Below, in pieces: positions 11,880 through 22,997 of a DNA stretch of 64,000 bases. Under the pieces are notes generated by a model. The model was not told the origin of the DNA and ran no database searches. It worked only from the letters and a program-made list of their open reading frames with translations. The stretch is from Metallyticus violacea. Its lineage: Eukaryota > Arthropoda > Insecta > Mantodea > Metallyticidae. The position numbers were made by a program, and so were the translations under genes. Numbering within the stretch: position 1 is the first letter of the stretch; each line of letters opens with the position of its first letter. The stretch covers positions 7,071,001 through 7,135,000 of the forward strand of contig CM060833.1 of the NCBI GenBank assembly GCA_030762175.1. Direction: 5' to 3'.

Positions 11880-13800
11880 TATTCAAATAAAAAATTTGGG
11901 AACTCTTTACTTGCGAACGTTAATCCTAAAACGAGCCCTCACAGCCCTGTACTTTTAGACTGGTCCGAAACTGAATTGTAGAAGTCACTTTCTAATAACT
12001 TCAGAGGTACTGCCAGTGCCTAATATTGAAAGGGCCGAAATGTTTCCTCTATAGAATGACAATCGCAACATTTTGTGCAGTCATAACTGAATCATTTTGT
12101 ATTTAAAAGACGTTGGTAATCTCATACGCTTTCAAATTTGGTAGCAGAAATGTAAAGCTGGAAAAGGAAACTGCATTGAACCGGAAACGTTATAATGAAT
12201 GGTACTAAATGCTGAGCCAAAGCGCAGTACGTCCTTCACGAGTAAAAAGGAAAGCATTAATAGCGCGGGAGTACTCACTTGGTCAGCGGACGTGGCTGTG
12301 TTGCAAAGTGGCATCTGCTTGACTCTGTTCCTCTACTTGGGTATGTTTGTGTACCAGTTTAATAATAATATTGAGTATAGAGAGGAAATGTGTTTGTTCA
12401 TTGCTCCCAGTCTGTAGTATTTGGCCAAAGCAGGAGACAACGGTTGCTTTGTTCCGTCAATTTTTGTGCAGCGAATGAAAGTGAAATTACAAAACTCAGT
12501 TTGGCCCCAATTAGAGACGTTTGTATAACTTTTTAAATACAGAAGAAAAAAAAATGTTTTTAGCAGTTCAAAGTATTAAAAAATAATCGACTATTATTTC
12601 AATTATTTAAAATATATCTGAGTAATTTATGTAATTACAGTGTTTCTAGCCCTTTATCGCGTTTAACAAGCAACCATTTTCCGGAAACGAATCTTTTTTT
12701 TTTAATGTTACGTAATACGATTTTCATTGATTAAGAAAAAAAAAACATAATGTAAAATTTATTATATTCATTGTCGTTTAAAAAGGGAAATGTATTTCAC
12801 TTTTATTGCAGACATTTATCAAAATAAACATATGTAATACATAAAATCTAGTCAAAATTAACAACATTTATGCATTGCAACATTACGATTGATTCTTTTC
12901 ACTATTTTAATAAGAATGATCTAAATTTCTAAGATGTAGGTAAGCATTTGTGATATAAAAACATTAAATGACATACTCAATCTTATAGATTGCATCAATT
13001 ACTTTATTAAGTTTTTCAACTATGGGTAGTAATTATTTGAAATGCCTATTCTGAAGATAAATTTTACACGAAAGTACTTGGTCTATTGCATTCTCCTAAA
13101 CAGGAACTCTCACGCAGAAGAGAAAATTGATTACCAATTAAGGGGACGCATAAATCCATAGTTTTTATCCAAATTATTTGACATTTTTCGGATTATTTTA
13201 TTCGCTTAGATACCATGTTTTATTCTATTTTAATAAATTTGGGGAAATTTTTGTGTTTTCTTTTTGTTGTAATTTTAGTACTTTATAAGAAATGCTCCAC
13301 GCATTACACTTTTTATTATAAATGGGACAAACTTAGGGCATTTATTCTATTAAAAGGTAGCTAGCTATAAAGCATGGCATGCTTCATTTGTTTATGATGA
13401 ACCGTTTGGAGGAACAAATTTCTTATGACAAAATTTTATAATTCCTTTCAAATTATTCATAAATGGCAAAATTTTAAATTTGGTAACAATGTACTTCATC
13501 TACAAGGTTAAATTATGCTATCTTTTACTAAGCATTTATCTAAGAATCTGTGTTAAAATTTTCAAAGTAATATTTTGAAAATTGTGTTGTGTGGAGCATT
13601 TTAAACATTTGGAAATATGGAAAAAATTAAAAGTGAGGAAAAAAATTAAATTAAACATTTCGCTATAGGAAACGCATTTTTCTTTTCTTTAGAATTCCCC
13701 TGCCCCACATAAATGTCCTTAAGCTATTTTTTGGCTTCTTCCTCTTTAAGTCTGCATATCTTCAGCTTCCTCTTTACTATTTTATGTGTAATTCATTTAC
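11880..13800. other. AT-rich non-coding DNA
   Basis: No gene or identifiable repeat. A moderately GC-rich patch at 12150-12350 has only short frames. The rest is AT-rich. Confidence 0.6.
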
Positions 13801-13886
13801 ATAACAAATAAAGCGTGACACCGGATAAGGAATTTGTAAAGGCAATAATCCTTATCGGCAAGGCCGGAAACTTACGGATCTCGTAC
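13801..13886 (-). mobile_element. Solitary Mariner-1 end
   Basis: The stretch ending GGCCGGAAACTTACGGATCT, preceded by a GATAAGGAATTTGTAAAGGC block, matches the right end of Mariner-1 copy a. The rest of the element is gone. Confidence 0.7.
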
Positions 13887-13959
13887 ATTTTTACAAAATG
13901 GTTTGAGATATTTTAATGTCCTAATAATAGTTTAATATGTATAATAAATAAAATCACAT

Positions 13960-14990
13960 ATTATTCAAAATGACCACCTCTGGCACACACACACACATAG
14001 TCCTTAAGTCCTTGCAGCCACTCATTTATTGAATTACGCAGCACTTTCATCAGGAAATCTGCATTGCCTTCCAAACTTTGAATATTTGGATGTGTCTTCT
14101 TGAAAACATCTGCTGAAGCTTGACCACAATTGGTAGTTCAAGGGTTTAGGTCCGGACGTGCAGAAGACCAATTTGATTCTGAAATAAAGTCGGGAACATC
14201 GACCTCAAGCCACTCTTGGGTTATCCGAGTCTTATGTGCTGGGACTGAATTCTGCTGGAAACTCAAGCCTTATCCATGGAAGGGGGTGCTGACGTTCTTG
14301 ACCAGTCTGTCTAGCAATATCTCCTGGTTCACTTTGGTTGGTGTTTTTACCCCTTTTTCGCAGAAATAGAGCTCCGTGGTATCTTCACACTCCACCGCAC
14401 CCCAACAGATGCAGGATGATGACCCTTCTGCACCCTTTCAGCAGCTTCTGTAGAGCATCTGACACATACCTTGTCATTTTGAGCATTGAAAGTCTCCTCA
14501 ACACTGAACATTTTTTCATCAGTGAAACGGATTTTTTCGTTAAAGTAACTATTTTGATGTAAGAGTCTCTGGCACTTCACCTTACCTTGAGGGGGTGTCC
14601 TTTCTGTCGTCTGTAAGCACCAAGTCCGAGGCCACTGCTGAGTGCAAGACATATACATTTTAGAAATGTTCAGCTCACAAGCCATCACTGACTGTCTCCG
14701 TACCGGATTTCTATGCACATGTGCGCCACTGCTTCTGGAGTGCGCACAGTGCGTGCTTTTCCTTGCCTATGGCGTTCTCTCACAGTTCCAGTCTCAAGAA
14801 AACCTTGGACATGCGTTATTTTCAGTTTCTGAACAATTTTGAACACCTCACGGGGGGGATTTGCCCACCTTATGATAGCTACAAAGCTACACGATTTTCG
14901 TAATCGCCCCATTCCACCTTGAAAACTAACAAAAACAACTTTCCGCTTCTGCAGTTCAACTCTCAATGACTCACCACTAGCACCACAACT
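13960..14990 (-). mobile_element. Mariner-4, D37D-like mariner, decayed
   Basis: The minus strand encodes RTVRTPEAVAHM and a MACELNISKMYMS helix-turn-helix piece, then RFTDEKMFSVEETFNAQNDK with the first catalytic Asp. FQQNSVPAHKT follows, where the second catalytic Asp is now Asn, then SARPDLNP with a frameshift at the third Asp position. It ends with NEWLQGLKDYV near 14000. The FTDEK.F.VE..FN.QND pattern is typical of the maT/D37D-type mariners. Terminal repeats were not found with confidence. A CA run sits at 13986-13997 inside the C-terminal codons. Confidence 0.7.
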
Positions 14991-15353
14991 CGGCTATGTG
15001 CAGGCTATTAAAGGGGGGGGGGGAAGTACAGTCACTCTCAAAAGTTGTAACAGTATTTATGGCAAAAGTAGTATAACTATTATTTTTTTAAAAAAAAGTT
15101 TTAAGTATTTTTGCCGAAATTTCAAGACACGTCCCCTTAAAATATTCAATAAAACAACGCATATAAGTAAAAAATTACCATACCTGAGTTCAGGTGCGGC
15201 TGTTGTCGGAGATTGCAGGTTTGTGCTGTCCTCAGAAATTAACACATTTAATTTCCTATAACCATTACTTAAAAATGACAATAGGGGAATTCTATCTTGT
15301 ACCTAATTGTTTTTGCAGTAATAATCTCTAGGAAACTTGGTGTGCAATTGCCA

Positions 15354-15381
15354 CACGCACGCACGCACGCACGCACACACA
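15354..15381 (+). repeat. (CACG/CA)n simple repeat
   Basis: A run of CACG units followed by CA units directly abuts the left end of MTN-D copy 2, which starts at 15382. Confidence 0.85.
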
Positions 15382-15873
15382 CCGGGGGTGCCAAAAATGT
15401 ATACACACTTTCACAGATATCTATTTAACATATTTAAAAGTTGGACCGAAAACAACAGTAGTGTGTAGTATGATGTTCTGTAAACAGATGTGACTCATAT
15501 TTCGTTATGCTAGCGTTACCACAACAAAATGGAGCCAAGATTATCGTTTGAACAGCGGAAAGCAATTTTGAAGTGGTATTGGAAAACCGAGAATGTTGTT
15601 GAAGTTCAAAGGTAATGGAGACGTGTGTACAGAACAGAACCGCCGTTGGAATTCTACCTATGGGGAACTCTTAAGGATGTTGTATACCGTAGAAAATCAG
15701 CTACACTGACAGCACTTCGGGAAGAAATTGAAACGGCATGTGCTGAGAACACTTTCGCAAACGTTGCTCAATCAGTAGTTCAACGTACTCAGAAGTGTAT
15801 CGACGCCGATTGTGGGCATTTTGAGCAACTGTTGTAACTGTAAAAGTCTAAGATGATTAGTGCTAATCATTTA
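15382..15873 (+). mobile_element. MTN-D copy 2, internally deleted and right-truncated
   Basis: The left end CCGGGGGTGCCAAAAATG matches the family repeat. The frame from ATG 15529 to 15837 encodes the same N-to-C fusion as copies 1 and 5, with one stop (TAA in place of the Gln in VQRQW) and a small in-frame loss after IETACA. The right terminal repeat is missing; similarity ends near 15873. Confidence 0.75.
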
Positions 15874-15984
15874 CTATTTTTGCTGTATTTGGCTTTAAAC
15901 CAAACGAAATTTTGAATGATACTACCTATATTCCTATATTATAGGCTACAATGGATTGTCAAAAATGGAACAGCTGGAATTCAG

Positions 15985-16320
15985 CCCTTTTTAGCGAATT
16001 CCGAAGGAATGAACCTATTGCGGTTGTACCCATGAACGATTTTTTGACAAATTTATTGAAATCTCCATCGATCCTACCTACTAGGCACCAAAAGTGACAA
16101 TAAAAATTGTATATACGAATTAACGCTCTAGCGGTCGCAAATTTTGTTTTCCCTCAGCGAAACTCGTAATACCGTCAGTTGACAAAACTATTCGCCTAGT
16201 TCCTTAACCAGCAAAATTGGATCATTGTAGGTGGGGGTTAATCTAAAGCGAACATTAAAAAAATAAATAGAAATTAATAAAAATAGTTTTTATATGTAAG
16301 AGCGCTCTGTAATAACCTTC
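15985..16320 (+). repeat. Repeat-E copy 3
   Basis: It starts TAGCGAATTCCGAAGG, has CCTACTAGGCACCAAAAGTG and one CTCTAGCGGTCGCAAATTTT subunit, then GGATCATTGTAGGTGGGGG. It is shorter than copies 2 and 4. Confidence 0.65.
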
Positions 16321-16329
16321 AGAAAACGT

Positions 16330-17665
16330 TTACGTTACATGTTAATAACATTTAAATTAAATTTCAAAGCCACTGAAAATCGATGTAACTTTCGATTGTT
16401 TTTATTTTCTAAGTACGTTGCAATTGTGACATGTTTTTGTTTTATTTAAACATATGAACATCATCTTAAATACACAATGTAACTCGAAACTTTGTTATTT
16501 CTCTCTATTTTAGTGAATGTAAAGAACATATCAAGGGCTCATTTCATAAACATGGTTACATTTAAAAATGTTTAAAAATACTCACACAATATAGCTTTGT
16601 CTATCAGTGGTCATATGATTTAATTCATTTAATTAATAGTATATTAATTTTTGTAGTTTAAAAATAATAATGATAATAGTCATAACTCTAAAAATGTGGT
16701 TTCTCTTTTGTGATACTTATAGATTGTAAGAATTCTAATTTTGTTCCCCTAATAATACACAATAATGTCATAACTTATTTCATTTCTTTAATTAATAATA
16801 CCCATAATTTGGATTTGATATTCATTTATGAAGCTATTCAAGTTGCAGAAGAATTCGCTTAGTTTACGCAACTCCTGTGTGACAAACGTTTCACATTTAT
16901 AGATTAGTTAATGCCGAAAGAATGCTCAGTAACAAAAAACAAACGCTGAAGGGGAAAGACAGGCTCTTTTAATAAATGAGATTTTTGTTCCTTTTCAATC
17001 TCTTACTTTGCGTAAGTTTGCATGACCAAGTGATTTGCCAGTACACTAAATCGAGTGGGTTCATGTGATGTAATAGTGTTTCTGCCTTTACCACACACAC
17101 TGGAAGTGACCATGATGGTACTGTGACGCTGATGGGGGTCAAGACAAACCAGATTATCCTACATAACTTTACAGTTAGGCGGCCCTATGACGTAGCCTTG
17201 CACGTAGGAGCTAAAAGCGATTCGTCGTAAAATGAGACTAGTGGTATCTAATCATTCGAAGCGCTTTATGTCTTTATAAAGATGCAAGTGTAACAGCGTC
17301 ATCCTATGTTCCCGTTCTGTTGATTTAGAGTTGAAGTTTACATTCATATTATGTATGCGTAATACTTGAAGCTACCTGATATCATAAGACAATTACATTA
17401 TGAGCAATGTATAAAAAGATATGGAAAAAATAACACTAAAATATCCTTGTTCTGATTAAAAATATACAAAAAATTATAAGAAACCTAAAAATAGACTGTG
17501 GTAACTTTAAATCGAACACAGGATATGACTGTTTTGCAAAATATTAATTTTTTTGTTGTTTTAGGTTCGAGCAGTTGCTGGAATACGAGCAACTTTTCTG
17601 TAACTTCGGTATTATTATTCTGTCAATATTTGTAAGTTTCTTTTCAAACTTGGAAGGTAACTGTT
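16330..17665. other. Non-coding DNA
   Basis: No coding evidence. A small block at about 16850-16890 (GAATTCGCTTAGTTTACGCA) matches the right-hand end of Repeat-E copy 4 and may be a solitary end. A more balanced-composition patch at 17030-17280 has no recognisable domain. Confidence 0.5.
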
Positions 17666-17668
17666 GAT

Positions 17669-17956
17669 TTGGTTTATTTACGGACGCTCTTTAACATCTC
17701 AAGTCATCAGCGTTCCATTGAATTCAGGGCGTGAAACGGCCGACAAATTTTGCTCAGAGGCCTCTTCTTTCAGGCTTGAGGTTCTTTATCGTGCCGTAAA
17801 TGTACGACACGGAACCCACAGCTTTACTTCCCTTCTGAAGGAAGCCATACTTAAGATATTTACGCCCCAAAAAACCCATCGACCCTGGCCGGGATTGAAC
17901 CCGCGATCTTGGGTCTACGAGGCAAGTATGGTTACCACTACACCACCAGGACAGAC
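17669..17956 (-). mobile_element. SINE-B copy 1 (near full length)
   Basis: On the minus strand the head reads GTCCTGGTGGTGTAGTGGTA (A-box-like), and GCGGGTTCAATCCCGGCC carries a clear B box. The body follows (motif GTTTCACGCCCTGAATTCAA) and it ends near GTCCGTAAATAAACC. This is a tRNA-derived pol III SINE. Other copies lie at 35190, 38110 and 57940. Confidence 0.8.
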
Positions 17957-18160
17957 AAGAAAGTTAACGATTTTAAACCATTACCCATAGCGTTTAACCG
18001 TGGGAATAAGTGTGTATAATTATTTCATTCTTCAAAATATTAAAGAAATAAAGTACATCAAAGAAGCGTTTTAATATTATGTATTTTGAATTAATGTAAT
18101 TGAAGAAAGAAATCATTGGATATTATGATATTTTTATATAGCCGATCTTTTAATTTACTA

Positions 18161-18182
18161 GGGCAGTTCGCTCAAGAATAAA

Positions 18183-18223
<41 letters not shown>

Positions 18224-19250
18224 GAGACATGTTATTTCTGTCAAAATAGAGGTCACAAACGACGAACAACGTGCAGCTCTGAAATTCTGCTTTTTTCTCA
18301 ACAAATCTTCAGCTAACGCCTATGCAATGTTACAAGAGTTTGTACTCCCCATACCAAGATAAGAATGTTTAAAGAGAGGAGGCAATCAGTTTCAAAAGAA
18401 AGCGGACTCACCACTCTAGCTTGTGCTCTAACGGAAGAAAACATTTACACTGCTGCTATCATTGTCGAATAATATTAATTATGAAATTCAGAAATTATGT
18501 AAATTTCACAAGGTGCCACAAATATATTGGTAATTTAGAAGTTGCATATGAGATGTGTTTGTTTCCGGTGGGTTCTGCGATTGCTGTTCGTGTGCAAATT
18601 TGCAAGAATTTGAAGATGATACTAGAGGAAGATGCGGGGTTTCTTTCAAAGGTAATCACTGCTAATGAAACTGGCTGTATCATTTCAAGCCTTAAAGGAA
18701 ATACCAAAGCTCTGTGTGGTGACCAATCCCAAAGTAATCAAAACTGATCGCTTCTGCTGGGAAAGTTTTATAGCCATCTGATTTTTCGATATTCAAGGAA
18801 TGGTTAACCATCATGTTGTACTGTACACACAACTGTAACTTGGCAATGCTGCAGAGATGTCCTGAAAACTCTGCAAGCCCATATCACATAGAGAATGCCA
18901 TATTTCCATGGAACAAGCTGGGTGCTGCAGGCCGCACTTTGAAAATGTTGTTGCTGAATATCTCATTGTTAAAGTGTGTCCCTCACCCTCCCTATAGTCC
19001 AGATTTGGCCCCTTTTGACTTTACCTTTTTTCCAAATTGAATAAACATCTTCGTGGGAGGCATTTACCATTATCAAAAACAAAGGGAAATGGTCATTCCG
19101 AAGGATTTGTCTTTGACAACAAAGACAGATGCACTGTATCTATCCAAAGGGGACTGCTTTGAGAAATATCGTCAAAATCATGAGAATGAGTAAAGGTATT
19201 TGTCAAAAAAATTATAATCATTCTTTATTGAACAGCCCTCGTATGTTAGA
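18161..19250 (+). mobile_element. Mariner-2 copy 2 with both ends
   Basis: The left end CTAGGGCAGTTCGCTCAAG and the right end TTATTGAACAGCCCTCG are imperfect inverted repeats. Inside are the decayed transposase pieces FLSKVITANETG, where the catalytic Asp of the ITGDETW block is Asn, and HPPYSPDLAPFDFTFF with the third Asp. The second Asp region is shortened. A T run of about 32 bases lies at 18187-18218, next to the left end. It is not functional. Confidence 0.75.
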
Positions 19251-19405
19251 GTTAGAAACGAATTCGACAAAAGCCAAGCCAGTGGAAAAATTACATCAAT
19301 AATGCTCGATATGTAGAGTGAGTAAAAAGTATGGAATATTTCTTATAACTTTATAAGTTTACTGTTTCTTAAAAGCGTTAATATGCTTTTGTTAGAATAT
19401 GTCAC

Positions 19406-19655
19406 TTTTTTTTTTTTTTTTTTTTTTTTTGAGGTGTTTAACGCTCGTTATTACTACTGAGGCACTACAGGCGGTGGACACTGATGATACGTGAGATGAA
19501 ATGATAAATTGGGAAAGGATATTTTTTAAAGGAAAGAAACGTCCCAGGTCTAAATTTAGGGTACCTTTCCGGCATTTGTCATTTATGAGGACTGAGGAAA
19601 ACCTGGAAAAAAGCATCTGTCAGGGAGGACGGTCCTGGTGGGAATTTCATACTCT
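19406..19655 (-). mobile_element. SINE-A copy, 5'-truncated
   Basis: The T run at 19406-19430 is the A tail on the minus strand. Next come GTGTTTAACGC and the tail motif CGCCTGTAGTGCCTCAGTAG, then the body with CCTCAGTCCTCATAAATGAC. It extends into the CCCACCAGGACCGTCC segment that follows the B box, where similarity fades. Confidence 0.75.
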
Positions 19656-19719
19656 GTGATGCTGCAGTCGATATAATAACATGTTTCATCAGCAGTAATG
19701 TATACATTCTTCTATAAGA

Positions 19720-20425
19720 TGTTTTTTAAGCGAATTTATAGGCACAAAAAAGTGACGATTAAAAAAATATATGTGACTGTGTCTGTTAACGCTCCAGCAG
19801 CCGCAATGTTATTTTTTATCAACGAAACTCGGCATATAAAGATAAATTAGTAAACGATTCATCGAGTTCCTTAACCAGCAAAATTGAACAATGGGGGTGG
19901 GGGTTAACTAATGCAAAAATTTAAAAATTGCTCTAACGGCAGCAATTTTTATTTTCTCTCATTGAAACTCCGCATAAGTCATTGAAATAAAACATAAAAA
20001 AGTAGTTTTTGAATAAAACAGCGAAATCAGACTATTAGAAGTAGGAGTTTATCTGAAACCCAATTTTTTTTACAACGAAACTCGGTATAAGCCATTAAAG
20101 TAAAATAAGAAAAATAATTTATGAAATCAGCGAAATCAAAATATTAAGATTGAGACCTGAAAATTTAAATACCGTTCGAGAGGCACCAATATTTGTTTCT
20201 TTGCAATGAAACTAGGTATATAGAATTTAAATAAAATAATAAAAATAGTTTCTGAAAATCAGGTAAATGGGACCATTAGGAGTGAGGGATATACCTGAAA
20301 ACCAAAATTTAAAAAGCCCGTTAGCGGCATCAATTTCTCTGCTCCAGCGTAGAAAATAACCTTCACAAATTCGACTTTCTGAGGAATTCGCTTAGTTTAC
20401 ACAGCGCCTGCATGACGAACCTTTT
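19720..20425 (+). repeat. Repeat-E copy 4, longest copy
   Basis: Four tandem degenerate subunits are visible, each with a CTC..GC(G/A)GC.(G/A)CAAT stretch, a GAAACTCGG(C/T)ATA-like block, and an ATTGAAATAAAA...ATAGTTT block. The right end is GAGGAATTCGCTTAGTTTAC, whose complement resembles the left end TAGCGAATTCC of other copies, so the family may have short inverted ends. No protein is encoded. Confidence 0.65.
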
Positions 20426-20429
20426 GAAA

Positions 20430-21120
20430 GTTAATACCTTCTTAGCCCTTGGCTCGCTTACTACTGCCCTCTCGAATGGTGGTCACGGATAATGCCTAAC
20501 CCCCATGCGTTACTGCATCTTCATAAAATTCGAATATTCTATCTCTGACCTGATAGAAGCACGTTTCAGTTTTATTTTGACAGTGCCTAGCCACGTGTTG
20601 TATGGAAGAACAAATTTTAGAATTGTTTCGCTTACAATTCGCCTTTTGTCTTAGCCGGGGATGATAACATCATGGCGGTCGAAGTGTTTACGTAAGCAAG
20701 GGGAGGGGAAGTGGCAATGAGCGCAGCTATATAGCAAAAAATGGTAATGACAAGAAGCAAGCAAAGCAAAGCGTCTTTGAGAGCAGGTTGCCTTGTAAGG
20801 AGATGATCAGCTTCTCCAGGCCGCCTGACGTCACGTCCTACTCGCTAGCTCGGCCGGTCTTGCAGATCCGAGAAGGAATATCATTATGTATGTCGGCAGC
20901 TGGTTGTTTTTGTTGTCACGTGGTGTGTTATGGTGTGAAATGTGAGAGACGTGACCTTCTGGAAACACCCTGCAGTCCTGGTGCAGAAAATGTCGTTAGA
21001 AATGAGTCATGGCATGTGTTTCTGGAGCGAAAGGGTTGTAAAGGAGAACTACAAGCACAAAGCTTGAAGTTTGTCTTTGTTCTGTGCACCTTTTCACCAC
21101 AATATCGTCGACTTTTCTAG
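20430..21120 (+). other. Intron end or alternative first-exon region upstream of a tensin exon
   Basis: This is GC-richer than the surroundings, with no transposon signature. It holds a perfect CRE palindrome and an uninterrupted 110-codon frame (20788-21120, near-cognate start) that ends in the TAG of the splice acceptor and is out of frame with the downstream exon. It could simply be conserved intron, or an alternative promoter and 5' leader. I cannot decide from sequence alone. Confidence 0.35.
20826..20833. promoter_or_regulatory. CRE-like palindrome TGACGTCA
   Basis: A perfect cAMP-response-element octamer lies about 290 bp upstream of the tensin exon acceptor. The octamer alone is weak evidence for function. 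Its location in the only non-repetitive GC-richer patch upstream of the exon is the reason to list it. Confidence 0.3.
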
Positions 21121-22015
21121 GTGAGGGGGAGGAGGCAGGAGTAAGTCACACTCTTGGACCTCTGGACGGTTCTCTCTACGCCACCATCTCCAAGAAGCAG
21201 GAGCTACAACAGCAACAGACAACGACATCTGCTTCGCCCCAGCAACAGCAACAACAGCAACAGCAGCAGCCGGTAGGCAGTCCCCACACCGTTTCCATGG
21301 ACTCGGGGATCTCCTCGGCGGGCAATGGCCTCCTGGTGCACAACAAGCAACAGAACACGTCTCCCCCACCGCCTCCACCCCTCGCCTGTAACGGCCAACA
21401 GCAGCAGCACCTGCCGTCCCCCTCCACTTCCACCACTACCCCTCTGTCCCCGGAAGACCACCATCGCGCCCTGGACGAGCTTCTAAACGACATGCTGCTT
21501 ACTGTGGAGAACATCCCGGACCTTCCGCCGCCGTCCACTTCCCCATATGGCAGTCACGGGTTGTGCACAGCCAGCAGACGCGACCTTCACCAGCCTCCAC
21601 AGTTCCATCACTACCACTCTGACGTAGGCAAGCCAGTTCGAGTGCAGCAGCTGAACGGTTACGGCGACGCGGCGTCTCCCGAGGTCACTTCCACAGTGCT
21701 CGACGACGTGGACCCCAACAGCATCCCGTACCACGCGCGCCAAGACTCGCGGCCTTTTACCTACGGTGCGATTCCCACATCGCCGCGCCAGCACCAGGGC
21801 AACATGTTGCAGATGCACCCGGGGCTCGCCAGCCCCAGTCTCGTCCGCAAGGCGAGCTTCAAGAGCGGAACCTCTTCCAGCACCACCCTGCGCCACCATT
21901 CACCTCACCCCGAGGACCTGGTGGACGGGGACATGAGCTCACCCTCGCCTAGAGACTATCACCGATACAACCACAACAGTCCGCAGTCGCCCAGGTCTCC
22001 GGAATTCCACGACGG
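21121..22015 (+). CDS. by: Tensin, internal exon in the central disordered linker
   Basis: Tensin links integrin adhesions to actin; the full protein has a PTEN-like phosphatase/C2 module, a long disordered linker, then SH2 and PTB domains. This exon encodes about 298 residues of the linker. The key match is SHTLGPLDGSLYA (GPLDGSLYA at exon residues 13-21), almost identical to the segment just after the C2 domain in vertebrate tensins. Next come a Gln-rich stretch with ten consecutive Gln (codons 21240-21269), MDSGISSAG, Pro runs, and ALDELLNDMLLTVENIPD at about 117-134, equivalent to the Leu-rich block of vertebrate tensins. The acceptor is CTTTTCTAG before 21121, splitting a codon after its first base. 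The donor is GACGG followed by GTAAGTG at 22016, leaving two bases of a codon. No in-frame stop interrupts it. The gene name rests on one strong motif plus linker composition. Confidence 0.82.
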
Positions 22016-22283
22016 GTAAGTGAACATTCCTTTTCTATGTGTCGTTTCCAGTTAAACTTGCGAGTAAGAACCGCTTCAGTCGGGCCCCAGACTTCCTAAA
22101 CAAGAATGCTGTAGCAACCCACTTGGTTTTTATAACATTTTAGTGAAGCATTTGGTTTGCAATATAAGGGTAAAAAGTTGGTTTACTAAACTTTTGTCGA
22201 ACGTAGCATACCCACCTCTCTCCCCTTTGAATGCACCTCTCCACAATGTTAAGTAAACCACACAGGTGGCTGAACGTTGATCC

Positions 22284-22404
22284 GCTTCCTTATCTGAGGT
22301 TTTTTCCAGGTTTTCCTTAGTCCTCATCGCTGCAAATCATCGTCAGCGTCCACCGCCTGTGATGCTACAGCATTAAAACAGACGTTAAACACTGTTTAAA
22401 AAAG
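22284..22404 (+). mobile_element. SINE-A copy, 5'-truncated
   Basis: It begins in the body (GAGGTTTTTTCCAGGTTTTC), runs through TCAGCGTCCACCGCCTGTGA and GACGTTAAACACTGTTT, and ends in a short A run. It lies about 270 bp inside the tensin intron in the sense orientation. Confidence 0.75.
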
Positions 22405-22409
22405 TCGAT

Positions 22410-22995
22410 TTTGCATTATATTATTAAAACTGTTTTAAAATCTTTAAAATTAAATGAATTTTCTATACTAGCTTATTTATGTTTGTTCGAAAATCAAGTA
22501 ATTTAAAATACTAAAAATAAAAAAAATAAAATATAAAATAAAAAAAAGAACTAATTTGTATCGTATTTTAAAAACATTTTGCAAGGTTTGTTTTTATAAA
22601 AGAAGAATGGTTAAATGTGATGCAAGTTCCTAAAGTGTCATTTATTTCGGACGGTTGTAAAGTTAAAAATACGATTCCGTAAAAAATAACTTTAGGTAGG
22701 TGTAGAATGCATTTTTTTTTTCTACGACAGCACAATATTTACATTTAATAAATGTTTCAAGATGAAGAGGTTATAAATTCACGATGTCGTGTCCTCTAAA
22801 CACAAAGCGGTTAGGAGAATTTGAATGCTACATGCAAGCAATGACGTAATAGAGAATAATACGGCTTAAATATAAAAAAAAATATTAAATGGTTGCTTAA
22901 TATTTGCTATACAAGATCGAAAATATATCGAAGTTTCTTACGGAATGAAATTTATGCATTTAAATTGACAATTTTTTTCGGTGCGTAAACCGAAT
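22410..22995. other. AT-rich non-coding intron
   Basis: No recognisable element. It contains A-rich tracts and a T run near 22710. Confidence 0.6.
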
Positions 22996-22997
22996 AG

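Noticed and set aside
17880..17956. Functional tRNA gene
   Set aside because: The tRNA-like block is the head of a SINE-B with a shared body and other copies; the cloverleaf is not complete.
21094..21899. Long minus-strand open frames opposite the tensin exon (86 to 138 codons)
   Set aside because: They are complements of the GC-rich, Gln/Pro/Ser-rich coding strand, with no motif of their own; the plus strand has splice sites in matching phase.
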